A stretch of 6,694 nt of DNA from an uncultured Oscillospiraceae bacterium. GTDB taxonomy: Bacteria; Bacillota; Clostridia; Oscillospirales; Acutalibacteraceae. Positions 1 to 5,674 of the stretch are shown here, piece after piece (within the stretch, counting starts at the first letter, position 1; every line of letters starts with the position of its first letter). Below the pieces are notes generated by a model. It was not told where the DNA came from and did no database searches. It saw only the letters and a program-made list of their open reading frames with translations. A program made the translations under genes and the position numbers. Location of the stretch: assembly GCA_900555705.1 (NCBI GenBank), contig USLV01000075.1, forward strand, positions 1 through 6,694, in the 5' to 3' direction.

Positions 1-49
1 ACGAGATGTAGAGAGGTCTCGTGGGCTCGGAGATGTGTATAAGAGACAG
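1..49 (+). other. Illumina Nextera adapter (assembly artefact)
   Basis: This is synthetic library sequence, not genome. Bases 1-7 (ACGAGAT) match the end of the P7 primer. Bases 8-15 (GTAGAGAG) sit where the i7 index belongs and match the primer form of Nextera index N707. Bases 16-30 (GTCTCGTGGGCTCGG) are the read-2 transposase adapter, and bases 31-49 (AGATGTGTATAAGAGACAG) are the Tn5 mosaic end. The order and spacing are exactly those of a Nextera i7 primer product. Short open frames that begin here, giving peptides such as MCIRDR or MYKRQ, are artefacts. The genomic insert starts at base 50. Confidence 0.98.
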
Positions 50-759
50 GCGGTGGGATTGTTTTTCAGAAAGTTCTTGGCAAATACCGACAGGCGTGCA
101 AACTGGAGCTCATATTCTGTTCGAAGCGCATCCCGGTGGGCACGCAGAGCGGCAATGTGTTCGTTTGTCTCTGCGTGCTCGGCGAGAGATTCCTTCAAGC
201 CGGACAGCTCCTCCCGCAGCCGGGTCAGACGATCGAACAGACGCTGCATATCCAGCGCTGTGCGAACGGCGTAGAACAGATCCACGACGAGAAACAGCGC
301 GATAGCGGTGTCCGTCACGATCAGGCCGCTGTGGTTGACCGAAAGTACCAGTTGCTCCACCGGCCTGTGCAGGACATAGGTCAGCAGCAGGGAGAGTACA
401 CCCCAGAACAGGGACGACGTCAGACAGATACGGCCGTGCAGATGCAGGCGCTTGTGGCTGTAATCCCAATACTTGGTCTTAAACAACGTCTCCATCAGCC
501 AACCGGTGACGTATTCCAGGACGGTAGCGCCAAGCATACCGCAAAGAAAAACAAGCGCCGGCTGTTCCGCAACCGGCAGCGAAAGCCAGAGAATGATGAC
601 CGCGCCAAATCCATAAATCGGCAGAAACGGTCCGCGCAGGAAGCCGCGGTTGACGGGGCGGCGGGTGTTTATCGAGACAATAGTCGACTCGATACACCAG
701 CCCGCAAAACAGTAGATATCAAAAAAGAGCACCCATTGCCAAAAAGTATAATGAAACAT
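50..759 (-). CDS. CmpB-like membrane protein, 'putative ABC transporter permease' family (3' truncated)
   Basis: Partial integral membrane protein; 236 full codons are genomic before the adapter cuts it. It starts MFHYTFWQWVLFFDIYC and carries the hallmarks of the PF06541 (ABC_trans_CmpB, formerly DUF1113) family: GWCIES at residues 20-25, NRGFLRGPFLPIYGFGA at 37-53, EYVTGWLMETLFKTKYWDYS at 82-101 and LHGRICLTSSLFWG at 107-120. Likely membrane segments are at about 5-25, 50-63, 66-84, 111-130 and 146-165. Residues 170-215 form a charged, leucine-rich helix that looks like a coiled coil and should face the cytoplasm. The family's role is unproven; 'permease' is a naming convention, and no ATPase partner is visible. 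The reading frame stays open through the adapter to base 1 and would add the artificial tail ACLLYTSPSPRD and a few more residues, which must be discarded. The start is the first ATG after a good promoter; its Shine-Dalgarno is weak (TAAGG directly against the ATG). It is transcribed away from the AraC gene. Confidence 0.88.
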
Positions 760-781
760 CCTTAATCGCCCATTCTCTTTT

Positions 782-817
782 TCACAATACTATAACATAT
801 TCCTTTTTGGAAAGCAA
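782..817 (-). promoter_or_regulatory. Sigma-A-type promoter for the CmpB-like gene
   Basis: Read on the minus strand, TTGCTT (812-817) lies exactly 17 bases from TATAGT (789-794). The -10 is preceded by TGT, making an extended -10 (TGnTATAGT). Transcription would begin near 782, leaving a leader of about 23 bases before the ATG at 759. No other strong promoter for this gene is visible. Confidence 0.6.
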
Positions 818-870
818 ATATGCGCGTTCGGTCGAAAAAGGACGGGCAAGGCTGGAAACGGTCTTTATTG

Positions 871-899
871 TTGCGTTTCTTTCTGCCATATTGTATACT
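871..899 (+). promoter_or_regulatory. Candidate promoter for the AraC-family gene
   Basis: TTGCGT (871-876) and TATACT (894-899) are separated by 17 bases. The -10 is good (5 of 6 to consensus) and the -35 matches only in TTG. A start of transcription about 7 bases beyond the -10 would fall on the ATG at 906, implying a leaderless or near-leaderless message. That fits the absence of a Shine-Dalgarno but leaves the assignment tentative. Confidence 0.35.
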
Positions 900-905
900 G
901 TTGCC

Positions 906-1700
906 ATGATGAATTGGAGCATATGGAAAAACGACATCCGTGTGTTGGAGGTGTCCATATATACCTGTGACGCCGGGTGGAATTGGCATACCGACCGGGC
1001 GTGGACCGGCTTTCATCTGTGGGTGGTGATAGCGGGTACTGCGTATGTTCGGAAGGTAGAGGGGCAAGCCTATACACTCCGTGCCGGCGACTTTTTTATG
1101 TTTGACTTGTCGCAGGAATATTTTTGTACCCAATGTCCGACCCGTCCTCTGGTGGTATATGACGTATTTTTTCATGTGGAACAGGCTGAAGCGTTTCAGA
1201 AGTGCGTGATTTCCCCTTATAATGCGGTTGGCCGTCTGAGCATGAATGTCGGTCTGCTGGACGAATTGCGGAAAAGCTGGATGCGGCACGACTATGAGGA
1301 GGAAAAGATCTGGCTGGCTCCTCTGTTTTCTCAATTTTTTGCAGAGCGGCAAACCGAAGAAAACCATGTATGGCTTGAGGAAATTTGTATGGATATGGTA
1401 TCTCATCCTGAGAAGCCCTGGCGGCTGGAGGAGCTTTGCAGGCGTGCGGGCTATTCCCCAAACCATTTTATTCGATTATTTAAGGAATATAAAGGGATGA
1501 CGCCGTATGCCTACCATATCAATGCGAAAATTGATCGGGCAAAACAAATGATCCTGTATTCCCGGCTCAATTTCAGTCAGATTGCGGAGGTACTTGGCTA
1601 TGCGGACAGTCGGTATTTTTCGCGGCAGTTCCGGGAAAGGACAGGTATGACCCCCAGTCAATACCGGGTATCCCGTCCCTCCGAGCCTGAAAACAGATAA
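906..1700 (+). CDS. AraC/XylS-family transcriptional regulator with cupin-type sensor domain
   Basis: A 264-residue DNA-binding regulator of usual length for the family. Residues about 11-92 form the cupin-like ligand-binding domain: the first strand RVLEVSIYTC, then GWNWHTDR, GFHLWVVIAGTAYV, the typical turn YTLRAGDFFMF, and the closing strand VVYDVFFHVE. A helical linker follows to about 165. The C-terminal pair of helix-turn-helix motifs is clear: LEELCRRAGYSPNHFIRLFK (174-193), then FSQIAEVLGYADSRYFSRQF (223-242), ending in the family signature GMTPSQYR. Such proteins commonly activate genes for use of a sugar, and the large glycosidase-like gene ends next door in convergent orientation, so it is the likely target; this is inference. 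Start choice: tandem ATGs at 906 and 909 lie just before the first cupin strand. The frame is open upstream to a TTG at 807, but that extension overlaps the divergent promoter, looks non-coding and has no ribosome-binding site. No Shine-Dalgarno precedes 906 either. Its G+C (about 42-47% in sampled lines) is the lowest in the window. Confidence 0.92.
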   Translation: MMNWSIWKNDIRVLEVSIYTCDAGWNWHTDRAWTGFHLWVVIAGTAYVRKVEGQAYTLRAGDFFMFDLSQEYFCTQCPTRPLVVYDVFFHVEQAEAFQKCVISPYNAVGRLSMNVGLLDELRKSWMRHDYEEEKIWLAPLFSQFFAERQTEENHVWLEEICMDMVSHPEKPWRLEELCRRAGYSPNHFIRLFKEYKGMTPYAYHINAKIDRAKQMILYSRLNFSQIAEVLGYADSRYFSRQFRERTGMTPSQYRVSRPSEPENR

Positions 1701-1706
1701 AAAATA

Positions 1707-1751
1707 CAGCCGGAGGGAACGATTCCGCATGTTCCCTCCGGCTGCTGTTTT
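1707..1751. terminator. Bidirectional intrinsic terminator between convergent genes
   Basis: CAGCCGGAGGGAAC (1707-1720) pairs perfectly with GTTCCCTCCGGCTG (1731-1744), giving a 14-bp stem and a 10-base loop. On the plus strand it is followed by CTGTTTTCTT, and on the minus strand by TATTTTTTATC (from 1696-1706). It sits 6 bases after the stop of the AraC-family gene and about 35 bases past the stop of the minus-strand glycosidase-like gene, so it can end both transcripts. Confidence 0.9.
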
Positions 1752-1778
1752 CTTCCGAATGGTGCTTTGGTATTACCG

Positions 1779-4700
1779 TCAATCGTTGTCCGTCAGGAGT
1801 GCGCGAATTTTCTGCTGTGTCAAGGCGGTCGGCCATACAGAAGCTGTTTGGATCAGGCCTCTGAATTCCCGCCCGATTCGCATGTCACCGGAGAAGGCTG
1901 AAAAACGCCCCACAGCCGGCTTTTCGGCGCGTATTTCCCCATCAATATACAACGTCATAGTGTGGCCGTCATATACCGCAGCGACCTGCGACCAGTCACC
2001 GAGGCTGGAAAAGTCCGCCTGAAGCTCTCCGACGCCGGAAAGTGTGAATACCAGCTGCCCGTTGATCAGTTGCAGCGCATATCCGCGAAATCCCCTCATC
2101 CCGTATTCCAGCAAAACGCCCTGCGGCTCATATGCCCGCATGTGGATGGCGATCGTGAGTTCAAAAGCGGGACTGAACGAGGGATGGTGAGGGACGATGA
2201 TCATGTTTTGATGAAAATCCGCCGCCCTGTGCGTTCCATCCAGACGAAAATCGGGATGGGTCAGCCATCTGGCGTTATGTCCCTGAGAATCGAAAAGCGC
2301 GCCGTCCATTTGCAAATGCAACAATGGTTCCGCCGGACGACTGTCCGGACAAATTTCGACCGTATCCGTCCCCTGATACAGGATGCCGTCGGCTCCTGTT
2401 ACATCCAAACGATAGTAAACGCAACTGCCGTCGGGAACAGTGTCGACCCATCCGGGTTGTTGATATCCGTCACCGGAAATTTCCACTACACCGTCGGAAA
2501 CCGGCAGGAAAGGCCCCTGCGGCTGATATGCCTTGAAAATATGATAGGCCCGAACGCCATAGTCTGTATGCTCCCAGTACAAATAGATCTTGTTCTCCCA
2601 GCGGGTATCGACCTCAAGAACGGGTACGGTGAGCGGAGGATAGACAAATGGAGCAACCAGAATATCGACCATCTCATCCTGTAGCTCCCTTTCCCCATGT
2701 GCCACCGGTATGACGGTATATGTGTAAGCCGTATTCTCCAGGCAGGAGAGATCCTCATAGAAGCAGAGGGGAGAGGTTGCCAGAAGACAGGAATCTGCCG
2801 GGTGGTCGGATTCTGAGCGGAAAATCCGATATTTTACAACCGTCTGCTTCGAAGGGACAGACCAGTTCAGGAGCAATGACGCATGGTTTGTCACGGTATA
2901 GTGTCCCTCCGGTCCGATGGCTGTATAACGCGCCAGCATGGTTCGTTCCGGCGCCCCTGTGGGCCATACGGCGATCGTATGGTCGTCCGAAACAAGCCGC
3001 GCGTAATACTCCATCAATCCGTCCATTTGACAGGGCGGCAGGTTCACGCGATATACCGTACTGGTGACACGGGTCATCGATTGTATGGAAAAGTGAGATT
3101 CGCCGGCTGGCCTATACAGCAATTCAACGCGGCCATGAAGGAGATCTTCCGGTTTTGAGCAGCGAATGATCACCTGCAATTCGGTGGAATTTGTGACAAA
3201 AGTATTCCGAAAGGTTGATTGGAGCGCGACGGAAACCGGCTCTTTTTTGCGCCCGACTTGCCCGCGCTCACGATTGCCGTCCACTCCGGCCCTCGCCAAC
3301 ACCCGCTGCGCCCGGTTCAGTTTTTGACAGTAATCTGCATATGCTTTCGCATTGATGGTGGCAAGAACGCCAAGTTCCCCGCGATTGGATACGGTTTTGG
3401 CAAAGCTCTGCATGGCTTCGTCCAGTCCGCAAGTGTTCAGCCTTTGACAGGCATCGGCGCCCCATAAACGGGCCTCTTCCTCCCGCCCCTCGTCCAGGGC
3501 CAGCTCCGCATTCAGCAGGCTTTGCAGAGCTGGGCCCGGCTGCCCTTCGTCGTTTAGCTGCGCTGCCGCCTGCTCATATTGCAGCACCCATTGTATATTC
3601 CAGTAGAGATAGGACAGATTGTCAAAGGCGCTGTGTCGCTGCTCCTGCCGGGCGCGTTCCATGAGCGCTTTGACCTCGTTACCCAGCGCTGTCAATTTTG
3701 GCAGGTTTTGGGGTGTTTTTGTCTGTACCCAGCGAAAATGTCCGCATTCACACTGGCCGGGCTCGCCGGCCCAGCGATAGCCCAGATTGTGCAGCCGGAT
3801 ATGAATCCGGGCCATATCCGGACCGTATTCGGCACCATACAGGCCACAGGCATATTGCCGGTAGAATCCGTCGAAGGAAAGAGTGGGATCCCATGCAAAG
3901 CGTGCCGTGTAGGAGGCGATTTCCTCTATGCCGCGGGTACGCCAGTGAATGCCCAGGACGCCCCGGCAATTTTTTTGCAGAGCATCTGTCAGCAGATGGG
4001 TATATTGCGCGGTATATGGCTGCGGACACCATTGGTCTCCATCGTTTTCAAACCATGGAATGACCCAGACATCCCGGCCGGCCACTTTACCATAATGATC
4101 GCTGATGGATACATCCGCCAATGGATTGAGGTTGTCCAGCGCGGAAAAAACGATGTCTTTGGGCAGTGTCTTGTCGAGACCTTCCAAAAGGTCGGTAAAA
4201 TGCAGCCATTTGTCACCGCCCCAGCCGGAGAGAACCAGTTTTGTGCCGGGTGAAATATTTTGCAGCAGGGTATGGGCATAGCGACCGTACAGTGTCATGC
4301 GCACCCCCTCGTTGATCTGTTTGGGATCCGCCAGATAGTCAAATGCTCCTTCGAATGCGCGGGAAGCAGCGGAAAAAGAGGAGCGACCGGGCTGCAGAGG
4401 AAACCCGGTTCCGTGATAATGCATTTCCTGTATTGTATGGCCACACCAGCATTCCGGTTGCCAAAGCCACACATAATCCAGCATGGGGTATGTGGTCAGC
4501 AGATGCGTCAGTCGCTTCTCGAAGCGTGTCTGTTCATCGGGAAAGGTCATATCTCCGCTGACTTCAAAGCCGAGGCACACCTTCAGTCCTCTGGATTTGG
4601 CATATTGGAGGGCGTCCCGCAGCAACTGCTGCTGCAACCGGATGCGCTCATCCCGTCCTGCATCCGCCAGGGCGGCGTCGGCGCCAAAAGCGGGAGCGTC

Positions 4701-5411
4701 AAAAAAAGCTCCTGTTCCAAAACCGAAATCCCTGGTTTCAAGAGGAGTGGTTCCCCAGGTGGAAACGGCGGTTGTCGACAGCGGTTCCCCCATCTTATAG
4801 GTGTTCTGCTCCCAATAAGCGGCAAAGGGTTCGTTATCATACACATGAAAACCGACAAAATTGTTTTTCAGCTTTACCATGTTGTCAAAGAAGGTTTGAT
4901 AGTCCGACAGATTCCATGCAGTCGGACTGTTGAAAAAGTTATACCACGGAAGGGAACCACGAATGGAAAACACGGGCCTTTTGACAATCGCTTTTTGGGG
5001 AAATGCCGGTTCCTCCGTGTGATGGACAGTATCTCCACCCAGATGAAATGCGACACCAAGATTTTCCAGAAGCTCATATGCTCCGTAAAGCACGGCCTGC
5101 GGGGAGCCGCCGACAATCAAAATTTGACGGCCGGTATGCGTGTCGACAGGCAGAATGGCAAAGCCCTCCTGTCCGAGATTCTCCCGGTATCCTTCCAGAA
5201 GAGTGCGCAGCGCGGGATCCGCAAGGGCGGGATGACGCATAACCCCGCCGAGCACAATGGTCACCGTATCTGAGGAGTCCAGGGGACAGGCATGCCGGAT
5301 TTCCGGCATGCGGCGGCTCATTTCATAGAGATACCGCTGCAGCTCCAGCGCAGCCTGCCTTTCAGGGAGTTCTGCATACGGGCTTGTTATAATGAAAATG
5401 GAGGATCGCAT
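1779..5411 (-). CDS. Large multidomain glycoside-hydrolase-like protein (GH20/GH67-type N-terminus, Fn3-like, LamG-like)
   Basis: A 1210-residue protein, probably a carbohydrate-active enzyme of unassigned family. Residues 4-135 look like the alpha/beta domain found before GH20 and GH67 catalytic domains: strand SSIFIITSP, a helix over 17-34, TVTIVLGG, then GRQILIVGGSPQAVLYGAYELLENLGV. Residues about 145-545 resemble a TIM barrel: KRPVFSIRG, NNFVGFHVYDNE, GLKVCLGFEVSGD, LDYVWLWQPECWCG, KLVLSGWGGD, DVWVIPWFENDGDQW and GVLGIHWRTRGIEE. E283, E320, E455 and D457 are candidate acidic catalytic residues by position only. Residues 570-710 are helical. Two or three Ig/Fn3-like domains fill 725-1020, for example LLLNWSVPSKQTVVKYRIFR and KIYLYWEHTDYGVRAYHIFK. 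Residues 1028-1205 are a LamG/concanavalin-like domain: WSQVAAVYDGHTMTLYIDGE, then GDMRIGREF. No signal peptide, membrane segment or anchor is seen, because the first strand of domain one begins at residue 4. Start: ATG at 5411 with AAGGAAG (5418-5424) 6 bases upstream. The open frame extends to 5519, but those 36 residues look non-coding. The substrate is unknown. Confidence 0.82.
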   Translation of the reverse strand: MRSSIFIITSPYAELPERQAALELQRYLYEMSRRMPEIRHACPLDSSDTVTIVLGGVMRHPALADPALRTLLEGYRENLGQEGFAILPVDTHTGRQILIVGGSPQAVLYGAYELLENLGVAFHLGGDTVHHTEEPAFPQKAIVKRPVFSIRGSLPWYNFFNSPTAWNLSDYQTFFDNMVKLKNNFVGFHVYDNEPFAAYWEQNTYKMGEPLSTTAVSTWGTTPLETRDFGFGTGAFFDAPAFGADAALADAGRDERIRLQQQLLRDALQYAKSRGLKVCLGFEVSGDMTFPDEQTRFEKRLTHLLTTYPMLDYVWLWQPECWCGHTIQEMHYHGTGFPLQPGRSSFSAASRAFEGAFDYLADPKQINEGVRMTLYGRYAHTLLQNISPGTKLVLSGWGGDKWLHFTDLLEGLDKTLPKDIVFSALDNLNPLADVSISDHYGKVAGRDVWVIPWFENDGDQWCPQPYTAQYTHLLTDALQKNCRGVLGIHWRTRGIEEIASYTARFAWDPTLSFDGFYRQYACGLYGAEYGPDMARIHIRLHNLGYRWAGEPGQCECGHFRWVQTKTPQNLPKLTALGNEVKALMERARQEQRHSAFDNLSYLYWNIQWVLQYEQAAAQLNDEGQPGPALQSLLNAELALDEGREEEARLWGADACQRLNTCGLDEAMQSFAKTVSNRGELGVLATINAKAYADYCQKLNRAQRVLARAGVDGNRERGQVGRKKEPVSVALQSTFRNTFVTNSTELQVIIRCSKPEDLLHGRVELLYRPAGESHFSIQSMTRVTSTVYRVNLPPCQMDGLMEYYARLVSDDHTIAVWPTGAPERTMLARYTAIGPEGHYTVTNHASLLLNWSVPSKQTVVKYRIFRSESDHPADSCLLATSPLCFYEDLSCLENTAYTYTVIPVAHGERELQDEMVDILVAPFVYPPLTVPVLEVDTRWENKIYLYWEHTDYGVRAYHIFKAYQPQGPFLPVSDGVVEISGDGYQQPGWVDTVPDGSCVYYRLDVTGADGILYQGTDTVEICPDSRPAEPLLHLQMDGALFDSQGHNARWLTHPDFRLDGTHRAADFHQNMIIVPHHPSFSPAFELTIAIHMRAYEPQGVLLEYGMRGFRGYALQLINGQLVFTLSGVGELQADFSSLGDWSQVAAVYDGHTMTLYIDGEIRAEKPAVGRFSAFSGDMRIGREFRGLIQTASVWPTALTQQKIRALLTDND
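5290..5311. repeat. 22-base perfect inverted repeat inside the glycosidase-like gene
   Basis: GCATGCCGGA (5290-5299) and TCCGGCATGC (5302-5311) are perfect inverted copies separated by TT. In the minus-strand mRNA this could fold into a tight G+C-rich hairpin with about 9 pairs and a 4-base loop, centred roughly 110 bases after the start codon, over codons for the MPEIRHA region (residues 35-41). Chance is possible; it could also affect early translation. Confidence 0.5.
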
Positions 5412-5417
5412 GCTGTT

Positions 5418-5424
5418 CTTCCTT
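5418..5424 (-). promoter_or_regulatory. Ribosome-binding site of the glycosidase-like gene
   Basis: AAGGAAG on the minus strand ends 6 bases before the ATG at 5411. It is the only good Shine-Dalgarno in the open frame, so it fixes the start there rather than at upstream codons. Confidence 0.75.
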
Positions 5425-5434
5425 TCCGCAGGAG

Positions 5435-5458
5435 TGGCTGCTGAGATCGCTGCAGCCA
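5435..5458. repeat. Hairpin in the leader of the glycosidase-like gene
   Basis: TGGCTGC (5435-5441) and GCAGCCA (5452-5458) can form a 7-bp stem with a 10-base loop, ending about 10 bases upstream of the ribosome-binding site in the minus-strand leader. It has no U-tract, so it is not a terminator. It may be a leader structure or a regulator half-site pair. A possible -10 for this gene, TACAAT on the minus strand (5490-5495), lies upstream but lacks a recognisable -35. Confidence 0.3.
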
Positions 5459-5529
5459 GTCGCTGACTTACAAAGTATTCTGTGTCTTTATTGTATCGAC
5501 TGCAAAGGCAGGACACCACTCATAAATCA

Positions 5530-5539
5530 ACCAATTGGT
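5530..5539. repeat. 10-bp palindrome ACCAATTGGT in the divergent intergenic region
   Basis: A perfect 10-base palindrome lies between the leader of the glycosidase-like gene and the recG promoter. Its position suits an operator for the minus-strand gene, but no second copy was noticed near the AraC-family gene, so the role is open. Confidence 0.3.
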
Positions 5540-5561
5540 GCAGAATATCACTATTTTGTCG

Positions 5562-5590
5562 TGGACTTTCTGAAACCAACCTGATATACT
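5562..5590 (+). promoter_or_regulatory. Sigma-A-type promoter for recG
   Basis: TGGACT (5562-5567, 4 of 6 to consensus) is separated by 17 bases from TATACT (5585-5590), which is preceded by TGA to give an extended -10 (TGnTATACT). Transcription would start near 5597, with a leader of about 78 bases before recG. An inverted repeat, ACTGA-AAA-TCAGT (5588-5600), spans the expected start site. Confidence 0.65.
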
Positions 5591-5674
5591 GAAAATCAGT
5601 CTTTCATCGATAGAGAGCCGATATTGGCAGGCACAGCAGACAAGCAGCACAGGGAAAGGGGCGAGGGTGCGACG

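Noticed and set aside
21..305. Plus-strand open frame starting MGSEMCIRDR, and a second starting MYKRQ
   Set aside because: Their starts lie in the Nextera adapter and the rest is antisense to the CmpB-like gene, which has clear family motifs.
136..765. 209-residue plus-strand open frame
   Set aside because: It is antisense to the CmpB-like gene, has low-complexity Gln/Arg-rich content and no recognisable domain.
760..830. Possible insertion-site direct repeats matching 5520-5674
   Set aside because: Only short AT-rich resemblances (AATACTAT against AATATCACTAT) were found, not convincing.
807..905. N-terminal extension of the AraC-family protein from a TTG
   Set aside because: It has no ribosome-binding site, overlaps the divergent promoter, and precedes the normal cupin start; the hydrophobic stretch looks like chance.
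3795..3821. Inverted repeat CCGGATATG / CATATCCGG with 9-base loop
   Set aside because: It lies mid-gene with no regulatory context and imperfect G+C pairing strength; probably chance.
4260..5273. 337-residue plus-strand open frame
   Set aside because: It is antisense to the glycosidase-like gene; the minus-strand protein has coherent domains and a good ribosome-binding site.
5412..5519. 36-residue upstream extension of the glycosidase-like protein
   Set aside because: It lies upstream of the good Shine-Dalgarno and is not signal-peptide-like.
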